Notes: generated from the letters alone by a model not told the origin. A stretch of 42,886 bases of DNA from Chryseobacterium shigense (GCF_014207845.1 NZ_JACHLC010000009.1:1-42886), one strand, 5' to 3'; positions 7,690 to 16,457 are shown, numbered from the stretch's first letter. A program made the numbers and translations.

Positions 7690-8781
7690 TTATATTTCGG
7701 GTTCATCAGGCAGATCTTCATCCACTCCGTTGTCAACAGCCATTTTTCTAGGCTGCATCCTGTTGGTCATCAGATCGTTATATTCGGTTCTGTTCCTGAA
7801 AATCTTGATAGCCGTGAAGATGGCTTCAGTAAAACTCTGCGCATCAGCTATGTTTTTCCCCGCAATATCATATGCCACTCCATGGTCCGGGGAGGTTCTG
7901 ATAAATGGAAGTCCGGCTGTATAATTTACTCCTTCTTCATAAGCCAGTGTTTTGAACGGAGCCAGGCCCTGATCATGGTACATTGCTAACACAGCGTCAA
8001 AATTCCTGTATTTGCCCGGCTGGAAGAAACTGTCTGCGGGATAAGGCCCGAAAGCCAGAATTCCATTGTCTGAAAGCTCTTTTATGGCTGGTTCTATGAT
8101 CTCGATTTCTTCCTTTCCGATCACTCCGCCATCTCCTGCATGAGGGTTTAATCCCAGCACTGCAATCTTCGGCTTCTGTACACAGAAATCTTCGATCAGC
8201 GTTTGGTTTAAAGCTCTGATCTGTTTTTTTATTTTTTCTTTGGAAATGTTTTCTGCAACACTGGCAATTGGAATGTGGTGGGTAGAAACAGCTACTTTCA
8301 GGTCTTCCGTAACCAGGAACATAAGCCCTTTTTTACTGAATTTTTCTTCAAAATACCCAGTATGTCCGGCATGTTTAAAGCCCATCTTTACCATTTCATC
8401 CTTATTGATAGGTGCGGTAACAAGAACATCAATGTCCCCTTTCATCAGGGCTTCCGTAGCCAGTTCAAGGGAATCAATGGCCATTTTGGTAGATTCTTCT
8501 GTGGGAACTCCCAATTCTACGTTCACATTTTCCTTGGTAAGGTTCACCATATTGAGTTTTCCTGCCTGAGCCTGTGATGCTTCATTGACGTAGTTGAAAT
8601 TCAGATTCAGCTTGAAAATATTTTTCTGAAAGGTAAATAACTTTCCCGAGCCAAAAATCACCGGAGTGAAAAAATCCGTAATGGTTTTATCACTCAGGGA
8701 CTTCATGATGATCTCCGGACCAATACCGTTAAAATCACCTATTGAAATTCCTACTCGCACTTTATGGTTTTTTGGGCTCAT
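7690..8781 (-). CDS. pdxA: 4-hydroxythreonine-4-phosphate dehydrogenase
   Basis: A 363-residue PdxA. It oxidises 4-phosphohydroxy-L-threonine in the DXP-dependent pyridoxal-phosphate pathway. Markers are RVGISIGDFNGIGPEI at the N-terminus, metal-ligand histidines in KHAGHTGYFEEKF and MYHDQGLAPFKTLA, and the FIRTSPDHGVAYDIAG segment. The last about 25 residues form an acidic tail (DEDLPDEPEI) not needed by the family. A -7 element TAAATTTG lies 28 bp upstream and faces the ribE promoter. Confidence 0.95.
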   Translation of the reverse strand: MSPKNHKVRVGISIGDFNGIGPEIIMKSLSDKTITDFFTPVIFGSGKLFTFQKNIFKLNLNFNYVNEASQAQAGKLNMVNLTKENVNVELGVPTEESTKMAIDSLELATEALMKGDIDVLVTAPINKDEMVKMGFKHAGHTGYFEEKFSKKGLMFLVTEDLKVAVSTHHIPIASVAENISKEKIKKQIRALNQTLIEDFCVQKPKIAVLGLNPHAGDGGVIGKEEIEIIEPAIKELSDNGILAFGPYPADSFFQPGKYRNFDAVLAMYHDQGLAPFKTLAYEEGVNYTAGLPFIRTSPDHGVAYDIAGKNIADAQSFTEAIFTAIKIFRNRTEYNDLMTNRMQPRKMAVDNGVDEDLPDEPEI

Positions 8782-8787
8782 TTTGAT

Positions 8788-8795
8788 TATCTTTG
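8788..8795 (+). promoter_or_regulatory. -7 element of ribE promoter
   Basis: TATCTTTG matches TAnnTTTG 34 bp before the ribE ATG. The closest upstream TTG is only 13 bp away. The element lies inside the predicted pdxA leader. Confidence 0.45.
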
Positions 8796-8809
8796 AAGAT
8801 TATAATTTA

Positions 8810-8817
8810 CAAATTTA
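8810..8817 (-). promoter_or_regulatory. -7 element of pdxA promoter
   Basis: On the minus strand this reads TAAATTTG, matching TAnnTTTG. It overlaps the predicted ribE leader, so the two promoters face each other over about 30 bp. Confidence 0.45.
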
Positions 8818-8829
8818 GCAAAAAATAAT

Positions 8830-9414
8830 ATGTTCACAGGAATTATTGAAGCAGTTGGCGTTATTGAAAAGATTGAAGAAAAAGGAAGCAACATAGATTT
8901 CACATTAACATGCCCTTTTACGAATGAGCTGAAAATAGACCAAAGTCTTGCCCATAACGGGTGCTGCCTTACAGTTGTTGAAATTAAAGGAGATCAATAT
9001 GTGGTAACGGCAATCAACGAAACCCTGGAAAAGACCAATCTTGGAAAATGGGAGACAGGTACTGTGATAAATCTTGAAAGATGCATGAAGATGGATGGAA
9101 GATTAGACGGACATATTGTGCAGGGCCATGTTGACAAGACAGGTGAAGTAACAGGAATTGAAAATAAAGACGGAAGCTTTTTTATTACTATCAGATACGA
9201 AGACAACGGTAATTTTGTAACGGTTCCGCAAGGTTCTATTACGGTGAACGGTATAAGCCTTACTGTGGCAAAAAGTGAAGATACGCAGTTTTCTGTAGCC
9301 ATTATCCCGTATACCTGGGAATTTACGAATATGCAGCATCTGAAAATCGGAGATAAAGTTAATTTAGAATTTGACATCATTGGTAAGTATATTGCTAGGT
9401 TAATTAAAAAATAG
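8830..9414 (+). CDS. ribE: Riboflavin synthase
   Basis: A 194-residue protein with two lumazine-binding repeats. The first starts MFTGIIEAVG and contains the SLAHNGCCLTV segment. The second begins around DGHIVQGHVDKTG and repeats the pattern with GSITVNGISLTV. The enzyme dismutates two 6,7-dimethyl-8-ribityllumazine molecules to riboflavin. It is followed after one base by the histidine kinase ATG, so the two are co-transcribed. Length is normal. Confidence 0.96.
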   Translation: MFTGIIEAVGVIEKIEEKGSNIDFTLTCPFTNELKIDQSLAHNGCCLTVVEIKGDQYVVTAINETLEKTNLGKWETGTVINLERCMKMDGRLDGHIVQGHVDKTGEVTGIENKDGSFFITIRYEDNGNFVTVPQGSITVNGISLTVAKSEDTQFSVAIIPYTWEFTNMQHLKIGDKVNLEFDIIGKYIARLIKK

Positions 9415-9415
9415 G

Positions 9416-10867
9416 ATGCCAATAAATAAATACAAAGGATACAGTTTAAGGAACCGGGTGTTTTTCGGGTTTCTGCTTGTATGTTTTTTAAGTGTTGTGG
9501 CTACATCGCTGGTTCCCTATTTTGTATTAAGGAATAATTCCCTGCAGCAGAGCAATATTGACATGCAGGAGAAAACCAACGCGGTGATGAGATATCTGGA
9601 TTATGCAGTAAGCCGGACTCTTGTTGAAACAAAAGACCTGCCCCAGGTTCTGGGAAACAAGATCTTCGAGATAGCAGATATCAACCAGCATGATATTGTC
9701 ATCTACGATCTGAAGGGAAATTACCTTCTTTCCAATAATGAAAGCCTTATTGACCAGAAAACAATCCCGATTAATATTGTTAATAAAATTCTCTCCACAG
9801 ATTCCAGGGTAGATATTAAAGGCTACGACAAAACGAAAGATGCAGGCCGTACCTCGTCTTATCTCCTTTTAAAGAATAATGAGCTTGAGCCTATAGGAAT
9901 TGTATATATTCCTTTGTATCATAATGAATCTGCATATCTTGATGTTCTTCATCAATACATAAAATACATCCTTTTAGTAGATATTTTCCTGATTCTGTTC
10001 AGTGTCTGGATAAGCTGGGTAACTTCCAACAGTCTGGCAAAAAATATCACCAAATTCTCTGATATGATTACCCGTATTACATTATTTGAAAATGAAATGC
10101 GTCCAATCAGATATTATAAAAATGATGAGCTTAATGCATTGGCAAGAGCTTATAACAGGATGATCCTACAGATTCAGGACCAGAAGGAAAGGCTGCGTTT
10201 CAAAGCCTCGGAAGAAGCCTGGAGAGAAATGGCAAAACAGGTAGCCCATGAGGTGAAGAATCCTCTTACCCCAATGAAACTGACCATTCAGAATTTTGAG
10301 AGAAAATTTGATCCGGAAGATCCGAATATCAGGGAAAGGGTAAAGCTGATGAGCAAAACGATGGTAGACCAGATCGACCTGATTGCTACAGTAGCATCTG
10401 CTTTCTCAGAATTTGCAAAACTTCCTGAAAAAAATAATGAGGTCATTAATCTGAATACAGAAGTGGAGGATATTCTGCGTGTCTTCAATGATGACAGTAT
10501 CTTCATGCATTCCAATAAAGCGAATATTATGATCAATATGGACAGGATCTACCTTTCCAGGATCATTACCAATCTCGTGACCAATGCAAAACAGGCGCAA
10601 AGTGATGAACGTAGGCTGATCATTAATGTAGATGTGGAACAGCATCAGAGAAGGGTAATGATTTCCGTACAGGACAACGGAATCGGGATTCCTGAAAATA
10701 TGTATGAAAGAATCTTTGAACCTAATTTTACCTCTAAAAACAGTGGTATGGGACTCGGGCTTTCCATGGTAAGAAAGATGATCGAAGATTACAAAGGAGA
10801 GATCGCTGTGAAATCAGAAGTAGGGAAGGGGTCTACATTTACCATTACATTACCTACAAATTTATAG
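9416..10867 (+). CDS. NtrY-like sensor histidine kinase
   Basis: A 483-residue membrane kinase. TM1 spans about residues 15-37, an extracytoplasmic sensor region about 40-180, TM2 about 183-203, then a HAMP-like region. The H-box is KQVAHEVKNPLTPMKL with H278 as phospho-acceptor, the form found in NtrY-type kinases. The ATPase domain shows DNGIGIPE and GMGLGLSM. No response regulator is adjacent; the gene lies between ribE and trmN6 and shares a base with trmN6 (TAGTG). The signal and partner cannot be inferred from the context. Confidence 0.9.
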   Translation: MPINKYKGYSLRNRVFFGFLLVCFLSVVATSLVPYFVLRNNSLQQSNIDMQEKTNAVMRYLDYAVSRTLVETKDLPQVLGNKIFEIADINQHDIVIYDLKGNYLLSNNESLIDQKTIPINIVNKILSTDSRVDIKGYDKTKDAGRTSSYLLLKNNELEPIGIVYIPLYHNESAYLDVLHQYIKYILLVDIFLILFSVWISWVTSNSLAKNITKFSDMITRITLFENEMRPIRYYKNDELNALARAYNRMILQIQDQKERLRFKASEEAWREMAKQVAHEVKNPLTPMKLTIQNFERKFDPEDPNIRERVKLMSKTMVDQIDLIATVASAFSEFAKLPEKNNEVINLNTEVEDILRVFNDDSIFMHSNKANIMINMDRIYLSRIITNLVTNAKQAQSDERRLIINVDVEQHQRRVMISVQDNGIGIPENMYERIFEPNFTSKNSGMGLGLSMVRKMIEDYKGEIAVKSEVGKGSTFTITLPTNL

Positions 10868-11565
10868 TGAAGCCTTTCAGATTTAAACATTTTGAAATTC
10901 AGCAGTCAAAAAATGTCTTCCGTGTAGGAACGGATGGGGTGTTGCTCGGTGCTTTAGCTGATGTGGAAAATAATGCTTCGGAAGTTCTGGAAGTCGGAAC
11001 GGGAACAGGGCTGATCTCTTTGATGCTTGCCCAAAGAAACCCGGATGCATGCTTTCTTGGACTTGATATCAATGAAGATGCAGCATTGCTCACCAAAACC
11101 AATTTTGAACATTCTCCTTTTCATTCAAGGCTGAAAAATATTCATCAGGACCTTAAAACTTTTGAAGCAGGAAGAAAATTTGATCTGATTGTCTCAAATC
11201 CCCCTTATTTTGAAGAATCTGATTCGGATAAGGATAAATTGGCTCGCCAAACTGTAGAATTGAATTTCAAGCAACTTATTGAAGCTTCCGTAAGACTGCT
11301 GTCTGATCAGGGAATATTGTCTGTTATTATTCCTGCTGAAGCGGGAAGTGGGTTTGTTGAAACAGCTTTGAAAAACCGGTTGTTTTTAAACCGTAAGATT
11401 GATATCAAAGGTATTGAATATTCAAAAACGAAAAGATTAGTTCTTGAATTTTCCTTTACAGAAAAAGAGATTGAAGTGTTTGATTTTGTGATAGAAAAAA
11501 GTCCGAGACAATACTCGGACCAATATCTTGAACTCACAAAAGAGTTTCATGTCTTTAAAAAATAA
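10867..11565 (+). CDS. trmN6: tRNA1(Val) adenine-37 N6-methyltransferase
   Basis: A 232-residue class I SAM methyltransferase of the TrmN6/YfiC group. It has the SAM-binding LEVGTGTGLIS (41-51), acidic LDINEDA, and the catalytic NPPY (111-114) typical of amino-group adenine methylation. The opening FRFKHFEIQQSKNVFRVGTDGVLLGA is characteristic of TrmN6, which modifies A37 of tRNA-Val. Translation starts at GTG 10867, which overlaps the last base of the kinase stop codon. It ends at a bidirectional terminator. Confidence 0.9.
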   Translation: MKPFRFKHFEIQQSKNVFRVGTDGVLLGALADVENNASEVLEVGTGTGLISLMLAQRNPDACFLGLDINEDAALLTKTNFEHSPFHSRLKNIHQDLKTFEAGRKFDLIVSNPPYFEESDSDKDKLARQTVELNFKQLIEASVRLLSDQGILSVIIPAEAGSGFVETALKNRLFLNRKIDIKGIEYSKTKRLVLEFSFTEKEIEVFDFVIEKSPRQYSDQYLELTKEFHVFKK

Positions 11566-11604
11566 GGATTAAAAAGCTCTGAATTTTTTAATCTTTTAAT
11601 CCTT
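11564..11604. terminator. Bidirectional terminator between trmN6 and ftsE
   Basis: An 11-bp stem AAGGATTAAAA/TTTTAATCCTT (11564-11574 and 11594-11604) lies between the two convergent genes and overlaps the trmN6 stop. It is embedded in a repeat resembling 21855-21893. Confidence 0.6.
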
Positions 11605-11618
11605 GAATCATTTAATTT

Positions 11619-12329
11619 TTATTCAAATAATTCTGCAGTATCCAGCACGGAAACTTTTCCGTCCTCACATCTGATTGCTTCTCCCGGGAAGTTCTGGATC
11701 ATATGGTAATCATGCGTTGCCATTACTACTGCAGCTCCGTTTTCAAGGGCTACCTGCTTCAGAAGGGTCATGATTTCGTTGGATGTTTCCGGGTCAAGGT
11801 TTCCTGTAGGCTCATCAGCAAGGATGAGGTCAGGATGGTTCAGTAGGGCTCTTGCAATAGCGATACGCTGCTGCTCTCCTCCGGAAAGTTCGTGCGGCAT
11901 TTTGTGCTTTTTGCTTTTCATGTTCACGCTTCCCAAAACTTCATTGATACGGTCTTCCATTTTCACCTTATCTTTCCATCCTGTTGCTTCAAGAACGAAT
12001 TTTAGGTTTTTCTCAACCGTTCTGTCGGAAAGAAGCTGGAAGTCCTGGAATACAATTCCCAGTTTTCTTCTCAGGTTAGGAATATCAGAAGGTTTAAGCT
12101 TGGCAAGTTCAAAACCTACTACGGCTCCATGTCCTGATGCTAAAGGAATATGTCCGTAAAGCGTTTTCAGAAGAGAACTTTTTCCGGAACCTGTCTTCCC
12201 GATAAGGTAGCAGAACCTGCCTTTTTTGATATTAAGATTAACATCAGAAAGTACAGTGAAATTTTTTTGCGCAATTTTTGCGTGCTGTAAGCTTATAATA
12301 TTATCTCCGGAGATATTTGTATGCGGCAT
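11619..12329 (-). CDS. ftsE: FtsE-like ABC ATPase
   Basis: A 236-residue ABC ATPase with Walker A GKTGSGKSS (44-52), signature LSGGEQQRIA, Walker B LILADEP and the D-loop. The IGKTGSGKSSLLKTLYG and FQDFQLLSDRTVEKNLKFVLEATGW segments resemble FtsE, the partner of FtsX in cell-wall hydrolase control at division. The permease FtsX is not adjacent, so a LolD-type lipoprotein-export ATPase remains possible. The gene stands alone, convergent with trmN6. Confidence 0.78.
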   Translation of the reverse strand: MPHTNISGDNIISLQHAKIAQKNFTVLSDVNLNIKKGRFCYLIGKTGSGKSSLLKTLYGHIPLASGHGAVVGFELAKLKPSDIPNLRRKLGIVFQDFQLLSDRTVEKNLKFVLEATGWKDKVKMEDRINEVLGSVNMKSKKHKMPHELSGGEQQRIAIARALLNHPDLILADEPTGNLDPETSNEIMTLLKQVALENGAAVVMATHDYHMIQNFPGEAIRCEDGKVSVLDTAELFE

Positions 12330-12433
12330 AATTCAATTTTATGGGGCTATTTCTAAAATATTTTTTCAGATCTTAAAAATAGAAAAAAGAAGCTTAAAAA
12401 CCTTAAACTTTAGGAAATTTTAACAACAAAAAA

Positions 12434-12458
12434 TGCCTGAAAAGCTACTTTTCAAGCA
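12434..12458 (-). terminator. Terminator of rpmH
   Basis: An 11-bp stem with one wobble pair (12434-12444 and 12448-12458) and a 3-base loop is followed on the minus strand by a T-rich run (12422-12433). It lies 27 bp after the rpmH stop. Confidence 0.85.
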
Positions 12459-12484
12459 TAATTTGTATATGATAATTCGAGATA

Positions 12485-12643
12485 TTATCTCTTAGCGCGT
12501 GCTGCACTAACAGTTAAACTCTTTCTGCCTTTAGCTCTTCTTGCTGCCAAAACTCTTCTTCCATTTGGCGTAGACATTCTTTCTCTGAAACCGTGTTTGT
12601 TTCTTTTCTTTCTCTCTGATGGCTGGAATGTTCTTTTACTCAT
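12485..12643 (-). CDS. rpmH: 50S ribosomal protein L34
   Basis: A 52-residue, strongly basic protein beginning [20 protein letters not shown] and containing [19 protein letters not shown], the unmistakable L34 sequence. It is usually 44-52 residues long. It has a clear promoter and terminator of its own. The usual neighbours dnaA or rnpA are not present, which is common in Bacteroidetes. Confidence 0.97.
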   Translation of the reverse strand: MSKRTFQPSERKKRNKHGFRERMSTPNGRRVLAARRAKGRKSLTVSAARAKR

Positions 12644-12687
12644 TACTATATATTTAAATCGTAATTAATCTATTAATTTTCAGGTTG

Positions 12688-12717
12688 CAAAGATATATAA
12701 ATTTTTAAAAATTACAA
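12688..12717 (-). promoter_or_regulatory. rpmH promoter
   Basis: On the minus strand, TTG (12715-12717) is separated by 19 bp from TATCTTTG (12688-12695), an ideal Bacteroidetes promoter 45 bp before the ATG. Confidence 0.7.
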
Positions 12718-12838
12718 ACTTTACGTATCTTTTTTTAGAAATTATTTGAAATGCTTTTGATCCCGATATGAACAAAGTCTCCCTGGAAACCAAATTTTGT
12801 GTAAATAAATAATATGCAGATGATTTATTTAAAAGCTC

Positions 12839-12846
12839 TATCTTTG
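12839..12846 (+). promoter_or_regulatory. -7 element of the DHH gene
   Basis: TATCTTTG lies 32 bp before the ATG at 12879. No TTG is found at the usual distance. Confidence 0.45.
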
Positions 12847-12878
12847 GAAACTCAAATTTAAAGAAAAATAAACACAAG

Positions 12879-13883
12879 ATGTTTACACCAGCAGAACTTT
12901 TAGATATCAATACATTACTTACGCCTGAAAACAAAATAGTAATCCTTACCCACTATAATCCGGACGGGGATGCTATAGGTTCCAGCCTGGGTTTGAAACA
13001 TTACCTGGCGGCAAAAGGAATTCCGGCTGAAGTAATTGTTCCGAATGATTTTCCGAAATTTCTGAAATGGATGCCGGAATCCAAAAAGGTGATTATTGGA
13101 GAATACAAAAGAAAATATGCATTTGATCTGATCAGCGGAGCAGATGTGATCTTCTGCCTTGATTTTAATTCTCCTTCAAGAATAGGATTGCTGGGGGAAT
13201 GGCTGATCAAATCCAGGGCTAAGAAAATTCTTATCGATCATCACCAGCAGCCTGAAAAATTTGATTTTGTATATTCAGATACGGTAATTCCTGCCACTTC
13301 ACAGATGATTTATCATTTTATAGAAGAAATGAATGATGAGAAGCTGGTTAATCAGAATATGGCAGAATGTCTTTATACCGGAATCATGACGGATACAGGA
13401 GGCTTCCGCTTCCGCTCCACAAGTGCAACAACCCACAGAATTATTGCCAATTTAATAGAAAAAGGAGCTGATCCGTCTGTGATTACTTCAAATACCTGGG
13501 ATACCAATACTGTTTCCCGTCTTCATCTTCTTGCTCTTGTGCTTGGAAGGATAGAAGTGGTAAACGACGGTAAGGTAGCTGTGCTGTCTCTTACAAGAAA
13601 CGAGCTGAAAGAATTTGGATTCCAGAAAGGTGATACGGAAGGTTTTGTAAATTACGGACTAAGTATTGCGGGAGTAAAAATGGCGGCTTTCTTTATGGAA
13701 GACTTATATGATGATTTTATTAAGATCTCTTTCAGAAGTAAGGATGATGTGGATGTAAACCAGTTTTCCAGAAAATATTTTAGCGGTGGCGGGCATATTA
13801 ATGCAGCGGGTGGAAAATCCAATGAATCTCTGTATGATACTATCGAAACCTTTAAGAAAAGACTGGAGGAAGAGGAATTATAA
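12879..13883 (+). CDS. DHH/DHHA1 phosphoesterase (NrnA-like)
   Basis: A 334-residue DHH phosphoesterase. The N-terminal domain has THYNPDGDAIGSS, the family motif coordinating Mn2+, a second acidic site in CLDFNSPSR, and the defining IDHHQQP. The C-terminal DHHA1 domain ends in GGGHINAAGG, which binds substrate. These features match NrnA-type enzymes that degrade short oligoribonucleotides and, in some species, 3'-phosphoadenosine 5'-phosphate. Exopolyphosphatase activity is less likely. It is a single gene with its own -7 element. Confidence 0.88.
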   Translation: MFTPAELLDINTLLTPENKIVILTHYNPDGDAIGSSLGLKHYLAAKGIPAEVIVPNDFPKFLKWMPESKKVIIGEYKRKYAFDLISGADVIFCLDFNSPSRIGLLGEWLIKSRAKKILIDHHQQPEKFDFVYSDTVIPATSQMIYHFIEEMNDEKLVNQNMAECLYTGIMTDTGGFRFRSTSATTHRIIANLIEKGADPSVITSNTWDTNTVSRLHLLALVLGRIEVVNDGKVAVLSLTRNELKEFGFQKGDTEGFVNYGLSIAGVKMAAFFMEDLYDDFIKISFRSKDDVDVNQFSRKYFSGGGHINAAGGKSNESLYDTIETFKKRLEEEEL

Positions 13884-13951
13884 GCAACAGGAAAGATTGG
13901 GAACACAAAACGTAGTATTTTAAACCCGGATACGCTCAAGCCCTAAGACCC

Positions 13952-14755
13952 TCATACACTCAAACCCTTGGTATATCCTTTACTTTCGAGTTCTTCACAG
14001 GTATACTCATATACTTCCTGAAACATAACGTCGAGATTTTTCTTGCTGAATAAGCTGAATTTCGTCATTTTGGGAGGGTCCAGAAAAATATCACAGGATT
14101 TAACTTTGGAATAAACCGATTTTGCAATTGCTAAATGGAGAATCCTGTCGAATTCCTTCATCAGGCTCATCTTTTTCAGTTCATCGTAGCTTATTGAGTT
14201 AACATGGGATGCAATTAGAAAATCACATTTGTCAATAATAGGTTCTATAGGAAGGTTGTCTAAAACTCCTCCGTCAACATATATTTTCTCACCTATTCTT
14301 ACAGGAGGTAAAACAAAAGGGACACTTGATGAGGCCAGAAGTGGACCGAAAAGCTCGCCTTCCGAAAAGAAATCTACAATTCCATGGGTCATTTCTGTAG
14401 CTGTAACGTAAACAGGGATTTTCAGAATCTTAAAATCATTCTCAGGAAAATGATCATTAAAAAGTTTTAAGATGAAATTGGAGCTGAAAATACCATTTTT
14501 GGAAAGCTTCAGATAAGACCTTGAGAAAAATGTAGTGTACTTTACAATGTCCATCATCTCGTCCGGCGATTTTCCAAAGGAATAGAAGGCTCCTACAATA
14601 GAGCCGGCGCTGGTTCCTGAAATGATATGGGGTTTCAGATTGTATTCTTCAAGTGCTTTCAGTACTGCGATATGGGCAATCCCGCGCATACCTCCGCCGG
14701 AAAGTGTAAGGCCGATAACTGGTGGTGTCTTTTTTTTGAACGAGAATAAACCCAT
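13952..14755 (-). CDS. Patatin-like phospholipase
   Basis: A 267-residue patatin-domain lipid acyl hydrolase. The oxyanion-hole loop SGGGMRG (20-25), nucleophile-elbow GTSAGS with Ser49 and the catalytic-dyad aspartate in DGGVLDNLPI are all present. It is probably cytoplasmic or membrane-associated since there is no signal peptide, and may act as a phospholipase A. It lies between convergent DHH and an independent hydrolase gene; no operon partner is evident. Confidence 0.9.
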   Translation of the reverse strand: MGLFSFKKKTPPVIGLTLSGGGMRGIAHIAVLKALEEYNLKPHIISGTSAGSIVGAFYSFGKSPDEMMDIVKYTTFFSRSYLKLSKNGIFSSNFILKLFNDHFPENDFKILKIPVYVTATEMTHGIVDFFSEGELFGPLLASSSVPFVLPPVRIGEKIYVDGGVLDNLPIEPIIDKCDFLIASHVNSISYDELKKMSLMKEFDRILHLAIAKSVYSKVKSCDIFLDPPKMTKFSLFSKKNLDVMFQEVYEYTCEELESKGYTKGLSV

Positions 14756-14829
14756 TGAAAACTATTAATCTCCACTAAGATACAAGAATTTTTGACATGC
14801 ATCGAATAAGATGATGACTGCCGTATGGT

Positions 14830-15612
14830 TTACAGGACTAATTTTTTGGGTAAGTTGTGAAGAAGCTCAGTGTTGATAATCTCGGCACAGATCCCCGGTT
14901 TTTCCCAGTGTCCGTTGTGCCCGCAATCCAGAATATAAGATTTTATATTGGTTCTGTCCGGAAGATGTTTGATCATGGTATCTGTTTTTACGGCATTGTC
15001 GTGTTTTCCTGCCAATACTAAAATTTTAGCTTCCAGGTTTTCCATGATATGTTTTTTATCCGTTCTTTCCACCATACCTTTTACACAGGCAAGAGCGCCC
15101 ATATTATTGGTAGAAAGAGCTGTTTCCAGTGCCGTTTCAATTTTTCCTTCCAGGATATCTCTTTCATTGGGGTTGAACAGATTCGGAACTCCGGCCCGGG
15201 CGTAATGGGCAAAAGCATCTTTGATAATCCTGTAACTTTTGATCCGTTGCTGTTTTTTCTCCTCATCGTCAGGGAAGTAAGTGGAAAAGAATAGGGTAAG
15301 ACTTTTAAGGGCTTCCGGGTATTTTTCCGCAAAAGCCAGTGAGGTGTAGCCTCCCATTGAGTGACCTAAAAGGTGTATTTTAGTCAGATTTTCATAGTCT
15401 AAAACTTTTTTCACTTCATCAGCCATCAATTCCATCGTGTGAACCTCTGCTAAGATATCGGATTGCCCATGACCGGGAAGATCTATTTTCAGCAGTGAAA
15501 AATGATCGGAAAGATGAGGTTCCATATCACTCCAGATAGAAAGATTTTCCATAAAGCCGTGAAGCAGTACTAAAGTTTCTTTTCCGTTTCCTTTTCTTTC
15601 AAAGTTCAGCAT
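14830..15612 (-). CDS. Alpha/beta hydrolase
   Basis: A 260-residue alpha/beta-hydrolase with LLHGFMENLSIW (oxyanion), PGHGQSD, nucleophile elbow GHSMGG with Ser85, a late aspartate in VLAGKHDNAV and histidine in DCGHNGHWEKPG. The substrate is unknown; this fold family includes esterases and hydrolases of C-C or peptide bonds. A longer frame starts at 15672, but that ATG lies before the exbD terminator hairpin. The start at 15612, after a TAAATTTG element, is therefore chosen. Confidence 0.85.
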   Translation of the reverse strand: MLNFERKGNGKETLVLLHGFMENLSIWSDMEPHLSDHFSLLKIDLPGHGQSDILAEVHTMELMADEVKKVLDYENLTKIHLLGHSMGGYTSLAFAEKYPEALKSLTLFFSTYFPDDEEKKQQRIKSYRIIKDAFAHYARAGVPNLFNPNERDILEGKIETALETALSTNNMGALACVKGMVERTDKKHIMENLEAKILVLAGKHDNAVKTDTMIKHLPDRTNIKSYILDCGHNGHWEKPGICAEIINTELLHNLPKKLVL

Positions 15613-15629
15613 AATCTCAGATGTTTCTT

Positions 15630-15637
15630 CAAATTTA
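15630..15637 (-). promoter_or_regulatory. -7 element of the alpha/beta hydrolase
   Basis: On the minus strand this reads TAAATTTG, matching TAnnTTTG, 17 bp before ATG 15612 and directly after the exbD terminator. Confidence 0.45.
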
Positions 15638-15644
15638 AATAAAA

Positions 15645-15669
15645 AAAGAGCATTGTAAAAATGCTCTTT
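15645..15669 (-). terminator. Terminator of the stand-alone exbD
   Basis: A perfect 10-bp stem AAAGAGCATT/AATGCTCTTT with a 5-base loop is followed on the minus strand by a T-run. It begins 4 bp after the exbD stop and decides the start of the next gene. Confidence 0.85.
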
Positions 15670-15673
15670 CATA

Positions 15674-16192
15674 TTACTTGGTTAATTCGGTATAAACCTT
15701 CTTTTCCCAGGGTTTTATATCTGTAATGCCGTATCTTTCTTTTTTAGAGATCGCGATATTGTCCAGGATGTCTACAAAGTTCTTATAATTGGCTTCATCT
15801 GTCGGTTTTACAATAACAGTAAAGTTTTCAGGTATTGGTGCATTTCTATAAGCATCAGAAATGATTTTGGAAATTTTCACCCCGCTGAAATCTGTTTCTT
15901 TCAGATTTCCTGTATTCAGATCCTTTTCATTGCTCTGGTGGTAAAATACCCTGTTGTCTTTTCCAAGGATAAATGTAACCTGATTTTTTTGATCAACCAC
16001 AGGTCCGGAAGGCGGATTGCCTTTTCCGGGAAGTCCCAGATCCATTACATTAGGTTTTGTAAAATTGGTAGTAAACATAAAGAATGTGATTAATAAAAAT
16101 CCTAAGTCTACCATCGGAGTCATATCAACTCTTATTAATTTTTTTCGTTGTTTGCTTCCTCCCTGTTTTTCTTGTGCAATTACTTCAGCCAT
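15674..16192 (-). CDS. exbD: ExbD/TolR-type proton-channel subunit (stand-alone)
   Basis: A 172-residue ExbD/TolR protein: one N-terminal transmembrane helix with the conserved DMTPMVDLGFLLITFFMFTT motif (the Asp carries protons) and a periplasmic domain. It is highly similar to the second ExbD of the exbB-exbD-exbD-tonB operon at 32163 and ends in the same DIKPWEK-type motif. No ExbB or TonB is adjacent, so it probably joins a complex encoded elsewhere, perhaps the operon in this window. Confidence 0.9.
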   Translation of the reverse strand: MAEVIAQEKQGGSKQRKKLIRVDMTPMVDLGFLLITFFMFTTNFTKPNVMDLGLPGKGNPPSGPVVDQKNQVTFILGKDNRVFYHQSNEKDLNTGNLKETDFSGVKISKIISDAYRNAPIPENFTVIVKPTDEANYKNFVDILDNIAISKKERYGITDIKPWEKKVYTELTK

Positions 16193-16331
16193 AATTAATA
16201 TTTTTAAATGTTAAACGGTTTTTGGTAAAAAGTAAAGTGTTGATACTTATTTTGAGGAATCTATACAAAGTTTATACCCAAAATTGATAAATGACAATGA
16301 AATTTGAAATTTATAAAATGTATGGCATAAA

Positions 16332-16365
16332 AAAACCTTATGAAGCTTTATATTCATAAGGTTTT
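16332..16365. terminator. Hairpin 1 of tandem terminators
   Basis: A perfect 13-bp stem AAAACCTTATGAA/TTCATAAGGTTTT lies between exbD and dsbD, which are both on the minus strand. A- and T-runs are built into the stem. Confidence 0.6.
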
Positions 16366-16409
16366 GTGATTTTTTAAGATAGATTATTGTTTTCTGATGA
16401 ATGTATAAA

Positions 16410-16440
16410 AAAGCCTTATCAGAATAAATGATAAGGCTTT
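16410..16440 (-). terminator. Hairpin 2, terminator of dsbD
   Basis: A perfect 11-bp stem AAAGCCTTATC/GATAAGGCTTT lies 18 bp after the dsbD stop, with an A-run before it that becomes a T-run on the minus strand. Confidence 0.75.
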
Positions 16441-16457
16441 GCTATGTTTAGTAAATC

